A program made the position numbers and the translations under genes. Below, piece after piece: positions 44,074 through 52,541 of a DNA stretch of 64,000 nucleotides; position 1 is the stretch's first letter; each line of letters opens with the position of its first letter. The notes beneath the pieces were generated by a model that did not search any database, had not been told where the DNA came from, and saw only the letters and a list, made by a program, of their open reading frames with translations. Location: positions 1 through 64,000 of the forward strand of contig UCII01000023.1 of NCBI GenBank assembly GCA_900472485.1. Reading direction: 5' to 3'. Source of the stretch: Hyphomicrobiales bacterium (GTDB lineage Bacteria > Pseudomonadota > Alphaproteobacteria > Rhizobiales > Rhizobiaceae).

Positions 44074-44925
44074 TCAGCGCCCCGCCATGGCGTCCCGGAT
44101 CATGGCATCGTAGCCTTCCGGATCCTGCAGCATGGCGAAATGGCTGGCGTCCTTCAGGATGACGAGCTTGGCGCCCGGGATCTCCTTCGCCATCATCTCG
44201 GTATGGTCCAGCTTCACCGCCTCATCATGGTCGCCGATGGCGAGCGTCACCGGCACCGTGATCTTGCCGAGGTCGGCTGCCGTCCATGCCGGCTGCGCCG
44301 CCCACATCTGCGAGATCTGGTTGACGAAGGCCTCATATTCGTTCGGGGTCGGCGACAGTTTCTTGTAATACTCGCCGGCGACGTTGATGTAGTCGTTGAA
44401 AGTCTTGTTGCTCATGACGTCGGGCTTCACGCCGTCTGTCGTGACATTGGCGGCTTGCGCGATCACGCGGGTCAGCTTTTCGGGATGTTTCATCGCCATG
44501 TCGATGCCGATGATGCCGCCGTCAGACCATCCGACCAGCGTCACCTTGCCGACCTTCAGATAGTCGAGCAGCGCAACGTAGTCCGAAGTCATCAGATCGT
44601 AGCCGAAGGGTTTCTCGCTGCGCGTCGAGCGGCCGTGCCCGCGGCTGTCGGCGACGATGACGAGATGATCTCTCGCGAAATCGGCGACCTGAGCGCCCCA
44701 GACGTCGGCATTCCCGAGACCGCCATGAATGAAGAGGATCGGGTCACCCGCGCCATATTCGGCATAATACATCTTGATGTCGTTGACATCGGCCATGCCG
44801 CTTGTTTTCGGCTGCGGCATTGGCGGAAATGGCGGTAGCCCGGCCCACCGCTCGGCGGATTGGGTATTCGTAACTGTCAGGAACAGGGAAAGGAATGCAA
44901 CTATTCCGAATGCAACTCTGCGCAT
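44074..44925 (-). CDS. Exported alpha/beta hydrolase
   Basis: This 283-residue protein has a signal peptide (MRRVAFGIVAFLSLFLTVTN then TQSA) and an alpha/beta hydrolase domain: oxyanion strand ILFIHGGLGNADVWGAQVAD, VIVADSRGHGRSTRS, nucleophile Ser in VGWSDGGIIGI, the acid near IGDHDEAVKLD and His in KDASHFAML. The substrate is unknown; esterase or haloperoxidase-like activity is possible. The start at 44925 has AAAGGGGG upstream; longer starts to 44991 would bury the signal peptide. It sits between truB and rpsO, and looks like a later insertion into the usual truB-rpsO-pnp order. Confidence 0.85.
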   Translation of the reverse strand: MRRVAFGIVAFLSLFLTVTNTQSAERWAGLPPFPPMPQPKTSGMADVNDIKMYYAEYGAGDPILFIHGGLGNADVWGAQVADFARDHLVIVADSRGHGRSTRSEKPFGYDLMTSDYVALLDYLKVGKVTLVGWSDGGIIGIDMAMKHPEKLTRVIAQAANVTTDGVKPDVMSNKTFNDYINVAGEYYKKLSPTPNEYEAFVNQISQMWAAQPAWTAADLGKITVPVTLAIGDHDEAVKLDHTEMMAKEIPGAKLVILKDASHFAMLQDPEGYDAMIRDAMAGR

Positions 44926-45017
44926 GTTTGCCCCCTTTGAACGGGCCATGATGGCCCGTCGGGGAGCATATCGCATCGCCATTGCCCGCAATAGCCGCTA
45001 TTTCCGGTTGATTGAGG

Positions 45018-45950
45018 TCAGCCGAACACGCGCTTGGGGCGGAATTCGCCCTGGCCGATCTCGCCGATCGCTATCAGCTTGCCGCGGGCCGTGGCATAGG
45101 CCTCGGTTTCGGCAACCGGCGCATCGCGGCCGCGCACCAGGATCGGGTTGCCCATCTTCAGGCGGTGTGCCTGGTCGTCGCTGATGACAAGATGCGGCAG
45201 CGAAGACAGCGCTTCCGCCGTGTCGATCAGCAGTGCGTCGAGGGCTGCAAGCCGCTCGTCCGCGTCCTCGATCTCTTCCAGCGCCACGAGATCGGCAAGC
45301 GGCACCATCGCTTCTTCGGCGAAGGGGGCAACGAAGCTGCGGCGCAGACCGGAAATATGGCCGTAGCAGCCGAGATCGCGACCGAAATCGCGGGCAAGCG
45401 CACGCACATAGGTACCCTTGCCGCATTCCACTTCGAAATGTGCCGTGTTGGCATCAGGGCAGGCGAGCAGCGTCAGGCGGAAAATCTCGACTTCGCGCGA
45501 GGGGATCTCGACCGTCTCGCCTTCGCGGGCAAGGTCATAGGCGCGCTCGCCAGCAATCTTGATGGCCGAGAACTGCGGCGGGATCTGGTTGATGACGCCG
45601 GTATAGTTCGGCAGCAGTGCGCGAATATCCTCTTCGCTCGGACGCTTGTCGGAGGTGGCGGTTACCGCGCCCTCGAGGTCGTCGGAAGCGCGTTCTTCGC
45701 CCCAGGTCACGGTGAATTCATAGATCTTGCGGCCGTCCATGACGTAAGGAACCGTCTTCGTGGCGTCGCCGAGCGCGATCGGCAGCATGCCGGAGGCGAG
45801 CGGATCGAGCGTGCCGGCATGGCCGGCCTTCTGGGCCTTGAATAGCCACTTGATCTTGGAAACGGCTTCGGTCGAGCCGAAGTCGATCGGCTTGTCGAGG
45901 ATGAGCCAGCCCGAAATCGGACGGCCCTTGGGCTTGCGTGGCTTGGACAT
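45018..45950 (-). CDS. truB: tRNA pseudouridine(55) synthase
   Basis: This 310-residue enzyme makes pseudouridine 55 in the T loop of tRNAs. The catalytic Asp49 is in KAGHAGTLDPLASG; other motifs are GWLILDKPIDFGSTEAVSKI, YEFTVTWGEERASDDLEGAV and GTYVRALARDFGRDLGCYGH. It lacks nothing expected of the family. It follows rbfA by 12 bases. Confidence 0.96.
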   Translation of the reverse strand: MSKPRKPKGRPISGWLILDKPIDFGSTEAVSKIKWLFKAQKAGHAGTLDPLASGMLPIALGDATKTVPYVMDGRKIYEFTVTWGEERASDDLEGAVTATSDKRPSEEDIRALLPNYTGVINQIPPQFSAIKIAGERAYDLAREGETVEIPSREVEIFRLTLLACPDANTAHFEVECGKGTYVRALARDFGRDLGCYGHISGLRRSFVAPFAEEAMVPLADLVALEEIEDADERLAALDALLIDTAEALSSLPHLVISDDQAHRLKMGNPILVRGRDAPVAETEAYATARGKLIAIGEIGQGEFRPKRVFG

Positions 45951-45962
45951 TCTCTGTCTCTG

Positions 45963-46370
45963 TTATTGATCTTGGTCGTTGTCGTCGTCGAGATCGCGGC
46001 TGACCTCGGGCGAGCGCAGAAGCGCGTCGATCTTCTTGTAATTGTCGAAGCTCGTATCATCGCGAAAGCGAACTTCCGGCATGTACTTCATCTGGCGCAG
46101 TTGCGGGCCGAGGCGACCGCGGATGTATTTCGCGTGGCGGTTCAGCGCTTCGATGACGGCGCCGTGGTCGGAAACGCCGAGCGGCGTCACGAAGGCCGTC
46201 GCGATCTTCAGATCAGGCGACATGCGCACTTCGGAAATGGAGATCACGGTGCGCTCGATCAGGTCGTCGCGCACTTCGCCGCGCTGCAGAACCTGCGTGA
46301 TCGCTGAGCGCACCTGCTCGCCGACGCGAAGCATGCGCTGCGAAGGCGCGGAAGAAGTTGGTCTGGTCAT
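45963..46370 (-). CDS. rbfA: 30S ribosome-binding factor A
   Basis: This 135-residue KH-like protein binds immature 30S subunits and helps 16S rRNA 5'-end maturation and cold growth. Typical sequence: QRMLRVGEQVRSAITQVLQR, VRMSPDLKIATAFVTPLGVS, PQLRQMKYMPEVRFRDDTSF. It lies between infB and truB; an intrinsic terminator after infB separates it from that gene by 200 bases, so it may have its own promoter. Confidence 0.95.
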   Translation of the reverse strand: MTRPTSSAPSQRMLRVGEQVRSAITQVLQRGEVRDDLIERTVISISEVRMSPDLKIATAFVTPLGVSDHGAVIEALNRHAKYIRGRLGPQLRQMKYMPEVRFRDDTSFDNYKKIDALLRSPEVSRDLDDDNDQDQ

Positions 46371-46517
46371 GGTTGTTCCGTTAGCAGCGTCCTTTGGACG
46401 CGATAAAGCGGGTCAAATGACTCGATCCGGCTCAAAGGTCAAGGCTGGACAGGGTTTGCGGCCCGCCAGAAGCCGAGAATCCTTGCGAAAGCCGTGTCCT
46501 GCTCATAATGCGCAAGA

Positions 46518-46547
46518 AAAAACCGCCGGTTTTGGCCGGCGGTTTTG
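46518..46547 (-). terminator. Rho-independent terminator after infB
   Basis: AAACCGCCGG (46520-46529) and CCGGCGGTTT (46536-46545) form a 10-bp stem. On the minus strand it is followed by TTTTTTC, a canonical T-run, 25 bases past the infB stop. Confidence 0.9.
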
Positions 46548-46571
46548 ATATCTCGCAAATCGAAAGATCGC

Positions 46572-49313
46572 TTACAGCGTACGGGTGATATGCTCGACGC
46601 GGAAGCACTCGATCGTGTCGCCGGCGCGAATATCTTCGTAGTTCTCGAAGGCCATGCCGCATTCCTGGCCGACATTGACTTCCGACACTTCGTCCTTGAA
46701 GCGCTTGAGGGTCTTGAGCTTGCCTTCGTGGATGACGACGTTGTCGCGCACCAGGCGGACGCCGACGCCACGCTCGACCTTGCCTTCGGTAACGCGGCAA
46801 CCCGCAACCTTGCCGACCTTCGTGATGTTGAACACCTCGAGGATCTCGGCATTGCCGAGGAAGGTTTCGCGGCGCTCCGGAGAGAGCAGGCCCGACATCG
46901 CCGCCTTCACGTCATCCACCAGGTCGTAGATGATGTTGTAGTAGCGGATCTCGATGCCTTGACGCTCGGCGAACTGACGTGCCTGCGCGTTGGCGCGGAC
47001 GTTGAAGCCGATGATCGCTGCATTGGAGGCTTCCGCCAGCGAGACGTCCGACTCGGTGATGCCGCCTGCGCCCGAATGGACGATGCGGGCACGGACTTCG
47101 TCGGTGCCGAGCTTATCGAGAGCGCCGGCAATGGCTTCGATCGAGCCCTGCACGTCGCCCTTGATAACAAGCGGGAATTCCTTCACGCCGACAGTCTGAA
47201 GCTGGGTCATCATCTGCTCGAGCGAACCGCGCTGGCCGGACAGGCGGGCAGCCGCCTTGTCGCGGGTGAGGCGCTGGCGATATTCCGAGATCTCGCGGGC
47301 GCGGCTCTCGCTTTCGACGACGGCGAACTTGTCACCGGCCTGCGGTGCGCCGGAAAGGCCGAGCAGCTCGACCGGCATGGCCGGGCCTGCTTCCTTCACA
47401 TGCTCACCCTTGTCGTTGACGAGCGCACGAACGCGGCCCCACTGATCGCCGGCAACGACGATCTGGCCGGGACGCAGCGTACCCTTCTGCACGAGCACGG
47501 TGGCGACGGAGCCGCGGCCGCGGTCGAGCTGGGCTTCGATGACGGTGCCTTCCGCCGTGCGGTTCGGATTGGCCTTGAGGTCGAGGATTTCCGCCTGCAG
47601 CAGGATGGCTTCGAGCAGCTTGTCGAGGTTGGTGCGGTTCTTCGCGGAGACTTCCACGTCGAGCACTTCACCGCCCATCGATTCGACGAAGACTTCGTGC
47701 TGCAGCAGTTCCGTGCGGACCTTCTGCGGGTTGGCTTCGTGCTTGTCGATCTTGTTGATCGCCACGATGATCGGAACACCCGCCGCCTTGGCGTGGTTGA
47801 TCGATTCGATCGTTTGCGGCATCACGCTGTCGTCGGCCGCAACGACCAGGATCGCGATATCGGTCGCCTGGGCACCGCGAGCACGCATCGCCGTGAAGGC
47901 GGCGTGGCCGGGGGTGTCGATGAAGGTGATCTTCTGACCGTTCTGCTCGACCTGATAGGCACCGATATGCTGGGTGATGCCACCGGCTTCGCCGGCGACC
48001 ACATTCGCATGGCGGATGGCGTCGAGCAGCGAGGTCTTGCCGTGGTCGACGTGGCCCATGATGGTGACGACGGGCGGACGCGAAACCAGTTCGCCCTCCT
48101 CGTCGGCAACGTTGAAGATGCCCTGTTCGACGTCGGATTCCGAAACGCGCTTGACCGTGTGGCCGAATTCGCCGGCGATGAGTTCGGCCAGATCGGCGTC
48201 GATGACGTCGCCCGGCTTCATCATCTGACCTTCCTTCATCAGGTACTTGATGACGTCGACGGCGCGTTCGGACATGCGCTGCGACAGTTCCTGAATGGTG
48301 ATGGTCTCGGGCAGCACGACTTCACGCGAGATTTTTTCGCGCGTTTCTTGCATCTGGCTGCGGCGGAACTTTTCCTGACGGCGGCGCATGGCCGAAAGCG
48401 AACGGCCGCGTGCGTTGCCATCTTCGTCGACATCGGCGGTGGTGACCGTCAGCTTGCCGCGGCGGCGCTCTTCGTCTGTCTTCGGACGCGTGGTGACAGG
48501 CTTTGCCGGTTCGGGCCGGGTAACCTTGCCACGGATCGGAGCACCGCGCGACGGGCCACGGCTTTCCTCCTCCTCATTGCCCGGGCGACGGCGATTGGCC
48601 GGCGCTTCCGCGGCGGCTGCGCCGGGGCGGGCGGACTGAGGAGCAGAAGCATCCGGGCGGCGCGCAACGGCCGGCGACGGAGCTGGCTGTGCAGCCGGCT
48701 TCGGAGCTTCAACCTTCGCCTCGACGGGAGCGGCCGGAGCCTGATCGGCGACCTTGGCTGCTTCCGCGGCCTGAGCAACCTCTTCGGCGGCACGGCGCGC
48801 GGCTTCGGCCTGTTCGGCAACGCGGCGGGCTTCTTCTTCTTGGCGGCGTCGCGCTTCTTCCTCGGCACGACGCACGGCATCGGCGGCGTCGCGAACCTGG
48901 GCTTCGGCGAGCGCACGGCGTCGAGCATCCATTTCGCCGGCCGACAGATGATTCAAGACCACCGGTCGCGACGAACGCTCCTGCTGCGGGCGCTGCTGGT
49001 TGTTCTGGCTGGACTGCTGCGGCCGTTGCTGCTGGCCGCCCGGCTGATGAATGCGCGGAGCCGGCTGCGGGGGGCGCGGCGGCTGCGGCGTCGGTTCTGC
49101 GACGCGCGTCACTGATGGCGCTGTCGTCGGCGTGATTGGCTTTTCGTCTTCAGGACGTAGCGGGCGGCGCTTACGGGTCTCAACCACGACCGCCTTGGTG
49201 CGACCGCGGCCCATGTCCTGGCGCACGGTGCCCTGGTTTACGCCTGAAGGCTTCAAGGTGAGGGTCTTCTTACCCGAAACACTCAGCGTCTTGTCGTCTT
49301 GATTGTCGGTCAT
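46572..49313 (-). CDS. infB: Translation initiation factor IF-2
   Basis: This 913-residue GTPase brings fMet-tRNA to the 30S subunit and promotes subunit joining. The long N-terminal region (about 1-320) is low in complexity, with Pro/Gln/Arg stretches and an Ala/Glu/Arg helix (EEARRRQEEEARRVAEQAEA). The IF2 N domain is near 330-390. The G domain starts at about 417 with GHVDHGKTSLLDAI, then DTPGHAAFTAMRARG and NKIDKHEANP near 517. Domains II-IV follow, ending MAFENYEDIRAGDTIECFRV. It is downstream of rimP-nusA-ylxR. A typical alphaproteobacterial IF-2 in length. Confidence 0.97.
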   Translation of the reverse strand: MTDNQDDKTLSVSGKKTLTLKPSGVNQGTVRQDMGRGRTKAVVVETRKRRPLRPEDEKPITPTTAPSVTRVAEPTPQPPRPPQPAPRIHQPGGQQQRPQQSSQNNQQRPQQERSSRPVVLNHLSAGEMDARRRALAEAQVRDAADAVRRAEEEARRRQEEEARRVAEQAEAARRAAEEVAQAAEAAKVADQAPAAPVEAKVEAPKPAAQPAPSPAVARRPDASAPQSARPGAAAAEAPANRRRPGNEEEESRGPSRGAPIRGKVTRPEPAKPVTTRPKTDEERRRGKLTVTTADVDEDGNARGRSLSAMRRRQEKFRRSQMQETREKISREVVLPETITIQELSQRMSERAVDVIKYLMKEGQMMKPGDVIDADLAELIAGEFGHTVKRVSESDVEQGIFNVADEEGELVSRPPVVTIMGHVDHGKTSLLDAIRHANVVAGEAGGITQHIGAYQVEQNGQKITFIDTPGHAAFTAMRARGAQATDIAILVVAADDSVMPQTIESINHAKAAGVPIIVAINKIDKHEANPQKVRTELLQHEVFVESMGGEVLDVEVSAKNRTNLDKLLEAILLQAEILDLKANPNRTAEGTVIEAQLDRGRGSVATVLVQKGTLRPGQIVVAGDQWGRVRALVNDKGEHVKEAGPAMPVELLGLSGAPQAGDKFAVVESESRAREISEYRQRLTRDKAAARLSGQRGSLEQMMTQLQTVGVKEFPLVIKGDVQGSIEAIAGALDKLGTDEVRARIVHSGAGGITESDVSLAEASNAAIIGFNVRANAQARQFAERQGIEIRYYNIIYDLVDDVKAAMSGLLSPERRETFLGNAEILEVFNITKVGKVAGCRVTEGKVERGVGVRLVRDNVVIHEGKLKTLKRFKDEVSEVNVGQECGMAFENYEDIRAGDTIECFRVEHITRTL

Positions 49314-49414
49314 TCCGTTCCTGTTCCTTCGGACAGGGCTCGGAAACGTCCGTTAGACCCTGTCGTTCAATGCATGTACCTTAATGAGGCGTCCGGCAAA
49401 GGCCGGTGACCGCG

Positions 49415-50107
49415 TCATTGTTTTCGCCGGCCAGCGCCGCCCGTTGCCCGGGACTGACCGCCGTTGCGGTACCGTTCGAGCAGGTTTGCGCGCTTCACTA
49501 CACCCTCACCCGCCTGCCCTGCAAGCGCTGCGGCATGGATAAAAGCATTCTGGCCCATCAGTTCGTCCATTTCCGCCTCCGTAAAGACACGGAAGGACGG
49601 TATTTCCGCTTCTGTCTCCATGCCGAGATGCCAGGCCTTCCTTGCCTGATCGATCTTGCGCACGCCATCGGCAGCGGCGTTTATCGCATGGAACACGGCA
49701 CGTGCCGAGCCGTTGCGAACGGCGCCATCCACTTTCGACGAGCCGGATACGAACTGGCCCGCCTTGCGTGCCATGTTCATCATCCCGGCCAGTTGCGCCG
49801 CAAGAAGGCGGTCGACGATAGCGCCGAGATCGCTCGGCGCGGTCACCTCCGCCTTCAGGGCGCGGGAGAACAACTTCTTTGCCACTGCCTTGTCTACGAG
49901 CGCCCGGTCGACCTTGACCCAGCATCCGCGTCCCGGCAGCTGCCGCTTCAGATCCGGAACGACGGTTCCGTCCGGAGCGGCGACGAAGCGGATCAGCTCA
50001 TCCGGCGATCCGCTTTCGCGTGTTACGATGCACATACGGCCATTTGCGCCGTCACCCGCAAGATCGTCGTCCTCGGGTACGGCCTTCGGCCCCTCTGCGC
50101 TCATCAT
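49415..50107 (-). CDS. YlxR-type RNA-binding protein (DUF448), long rhizobial form
   Basis: This 230-residue protein has a YlxR domain (about 20-100) with RMCIVTRESGSPDELIRFVA and LPGRGCWVKVDRALVDKAVA, where the usual GRGAY/W motif is present. A second domain (about 105-200) resembles an L7Ae-like fold (LLAAQLAGMMNMARKAGQFV), as in alphaproteobacterial RNA-binding partners of NusA-InfB. It overlaps nusA by four bases and precedes infB by 101 bases. YlxR proteins were linked to RNase P and transcription control in other bacteria; here the role is inferred. Confidence 0.9.
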   Translation of the reverse strand: MMSAEGPKAVPEDDDLAGDGANGRMCIVTRESGSPDELIRFVAAPDGTVVPDLKRQLPGRGCWVKVDRALVDKAVAKKLFSRALKAEVTAPSDLGAIVDRLLAAQLAGMMNMARKAGQFVSGSSKVDGAVRNGSARAVFHAINAAADGVRKIDQARKAWHLGMETEAEIPSFRVFTEAEMDELMGQNAFIHAAALAGQAGEGVVKRANLLERYRNGGQSRATGGAGRRKQ

Positions 50108-51714
50108 GCTTCCTGCTCGGCCTCGCCTTCACCTTCCGATACCTCTTCGGCTTCGGTAGCGAGATCGGCTTCGGTGATCCAGCCGGCCAGCAGGCGGGCC
50201 TGCACGACCATCTGCTCAGCTTCTACGCGCGAGACTTCGAGCTTCGAAAACAGGCCTTCGAACTTCTTCGTTTCGCCGTTCTTGCGCTCGGACCAGCCAA
50301 CGAGATCGTCGGCGGCGCAGCCGGCGAAGTCCTCGATCGTCTTGATGCCGTCCTCGCCGAGGGCAACCATCATCTGCGCCGTCATGCCGTTGATCTCACG
50401 CAGCTCGTCGGAAACGCCGAGAGCCTTGCGCTTCTCGTCCATCTCCGCCTCGAGCTTCTCGAGATATTCGCGGGCACGGGTCTGGATTTCCTGGGCGGTA
50501 TCTTCGTCGAAACCGTCGATCGAGGAGATTTCGTCGAGATCGACGTAAGCCAGTTCCTCGACGGCGGCAAAGCCTTCGGAGGCCAGAACCTGGCCGACCA
50601 TTTCATCGACGTCGAGCGCGTCCATGAACAGGTTCGTACGTTCGTTGAATTCCTTCTGACGGCGTTCCGATTCCTCGGCTTCCGTCATGATGTCGATATC
50701 CCAGCCGGTCAGCTGCGAAGCGAGGCGGACGTTCTGGCCGCGGCGGCCGATGGCCAGCGAAAGCTGCTCGTCCGGCACCACGACTTCGATGCGCTCGGCG
50801 TCCTCATCGAGAACGACCTTGGCGACTTCGGCCGGCTGCAACGCGTTGACGACGAAGTTCGCCGGCTCGCTGGACCAGGGAATGATATCGATCTTTTCGC
50901 CCTGCAGCTCGCCGACGACGGCCTGGACGCGCGAACCGCGCATACCGACGCAGGCGCCGACCGGATCGATCGACGAGTCGTTCGAGATGACCGCGATCTT
51001 GGCGCGCGAACCCGGATCGCGGGCAACCGACTTCACCTGGATGATGCCGTCGTAGATTTCGGGCACTTCCATGGTGAAGAGCTTGACCATGAACTGCGGA
51101 TGCGTGCGCGACAGGAAGATCTGCGGGCCGCGCTGTTCGCGACGGACGTCGTAGACATAGGCGCGGACGCGGTCGCCGTAGCGGAAGTTTTCGCGCGGGA
51201 TCATTTCGTCGCGGCGGATAATGCCTTCGCCACGGCCGAGGTCGACGATGACGTTGCCGTATTCGACGCGCTTGACGGTGCCGTTGACGATTTCGCCGAC
51301 ACGATCCTTGAATTCGTCGAACTGGCGGTCACGCTCGGCTTCGCGCACCTTCTGCACGATGACCTGCTTTGCCGACTGGGCGGCGATGCGGCCGAAATCC
51401 ATCGGCGGCAGCGGATCGGCGATGAAATCGCCGAGGGCTGCGTCCGGATTGCGGTCGCGGGCCAGTTCCAGCGGGATCTGCGTGGAATAGTCCTCTGCCT
51501 TTTCGACCACTTCGAGCAGACGCTGCAGGCGGATTTCACCCGTCTTCGGGTTGATGTCGGCGCGGATGTTCGATTCCGTGCCGTAACGCGAGCGCGCGGC
51601 CTTCTGGATCGCATCCGCCATTGCGGCAAGCACGATCTCGCGGTCGATGACCTTTTCGCGCGCCACTGCATCTGCGATCTGCAGAAGTTCTAGCCGGTTC
51701 GCACTGACTGCCAT
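50104..51714 (-). CDS. nusA: Transcription termination/antitermination factor NusA
   Basis: This 536-residue protein binds RNA polymerase and nascent RNA. It has the N-terminal polymerase-binding domain (about 1-125), an S1 domain (about 135-200, VNGTVKRVEYGNVIVDLGRG), two KH domains (about 230-345, GACVGMRGSRVQAVVGELQG and AIGRRGQNVRLASQLTGWDI), and a C-terminal helix-hairpin-helix region with an acidic tail. It is preceded by rimP and followed by the ylxR gene with a four-base overlap. Confidence 0.97.
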   Translation of the reverse strand: MAVSANRLELLQIADAVAREKVIDREIVLAAMADAIQKAARSRYGTESNIRADINPKTGEIRLQRLLEVVEKAEDYSTQIPLELARDRNPDAALGDFIADPLPPMDFGRIAAQSAKQVIVQKVREAERDRQFDEFKDRVGEIVNGTVKRVEYGNVIVDLGRGEGIIRRDEMIPRENFRYGDRVRAYVYDVRREQRGPQIFLSRTHPQFMVKLFTMEVPEIYDGIIQVKSVARDPGSRAKIAVISNDSSIDPVGACVGMRGSRVQAVVGELQGEKIDIIPWSSEPANFVVNALQPAEVAKVVLDEDAERIEVVVPDEQLSLAIGRRGQNVRLASQLTGWDIDIMTEAEESERRQKEFNERTNLFMDALDVDEMVGQVLASEGFAAVEELAYVDLDEISSIDGFDEDTAQEIQTRAREYLEKLEAEMDEKRKALGVSDELREINGMTAQMMVALGEDGIKTIEDFAGCAADDLVGWSERKNGETKKFEGLFSKLEVSRVEAEQMVVQARLLAGWITEADLATEAEEVSEGEGEAEQEA

Positions 51715-51777
51715 TGTCTTTAGTCTCCGTCTTCCTGCCTTCTGGTTTCCCGTTCCGTCAGGCGGTTCGTTGATCGG

Positions 51778-52383
51778 TTATTCCTGGTCGTCCGCTTCGT
51801 TCTGGTTCGCTGCCTCGGCTTTCGCCAGCTTGTCGGCGCGCAGCGCGTCGCGGATGAGATCGTCCGTCAGGATCAGCTTGGCTTCGGCCAGTGTGCTGAA
51901 CGGAATGGTCACCTTGGGCTCCTCGCCATAGGCGACCTGGTCGCGTTCGATCGTGAAGCCGTCATTGTCGACGGCGGCGATCTTGCCGCGGAAACGCTTG
52001 CGGTTGTCAACGAGGATCGACGTCTCGCACTTGACGATATGGCCGATCCAGCGCTGGAAATCCGACTTTCGCACCATCGGGCGGTCGATGCCGGGCGACG
52101 ACACTTCGAGATGATACGCCTTATCGATCGGATCTTCCACATCCAGGACCGGAGAAATGGCCATGGAGACCCCTTCGCAGTCCTCGACGGTCATGGTGCC
52201 GTCGTTGCGCTCGGTCATCACCTGCAGCGTCAGGCCGTTCAGATTGAGGAGGCGCACGCGCACCAGGCGGAAGCCCATGCCCACAAGGACGGGCTCGATG
52301 ATGGCGGCGACGCGCTGGTCAAGGCCGGTTTCGACGATCAGCCGGGGTTCATTGGTATTGTCTGCGTTTGTCACGTCCGACAA
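51778..52383 (-). CDS. rimP: Ribosome maturation factor RimP
   Basis: This 201-residue protein helps 30S maturation. The N-terminal alpha/beta domain has AAIIEPVLVGMGFRLVRVRL and LQVMTERNDGTMTVEDCEGV; YHLEVSSPGIDRPMVRKSDF is the family hallmark, followed by an SH3-like domain. I choose the TTG at 52383 (AGGAG eight bases upstream, reading MSDVTNADN); the ATG at 52410 gives an unneeded Cys-rich extension. It is the first gene of rimP-nusA-ylxR-infB. Confidence 0.93.
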   Translation of the reverse strand: MSDVTNADNTNEPRLIVETGLDQRVAAIIEPVLVGMGFRLVRVRLLNLNGLTLQVMTERNDGTMTVEDCEGVSMAISPVLDVEDPIDKAYHLEVSSPGIDRPMVRKSDFQRWIGHIVKCETSILVDNRKRFRGKIAAVDNDGFTIERDQVAYGEEPKVTIPFSTLAEAKLILTDDLIRDALRADKLAKAEAANQNEADDQE

Positions 52384-52484
52384 GCATTCACTCCTGCATT
52401 GTTCATGCATTGGGAGATCGCGCTAATAAAAAAGAGCGGGTCCTTGCGGCCCACTCTTCATCACACGATCAAGAATTTGATGCG

Positions 52485-52514
52485 GATATAAGCCTCTTTC
52501 CGGCAAATTGCAAG
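52485..52514 (-). promoter_or_regulatory. Candidate promoter of the rimP-nusA-infB operon
   Basis: On the minus strand CTTGCA (52514-52509) and TATATC (52490-52485) are 18 bases apart, about 100 bases before the rimP start. Both fit the rhizobial housekeeping promoter pattern. No upstream tRNA-fMet gene is seen, unlike the enterobacterial metY-rimP arrangement. Confidence 0.5.
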
Positions 52515-52541
52515 GCATTCGCGCCGAAAGCCTTTCCGCAG

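Noticed and set aside
46545..49115. An 856-codon open frame antisense to infB
   Set aside because: It follows from the GC-rich codon use of infB; its sequence has no family character and infB is unambiguous on the other strand.
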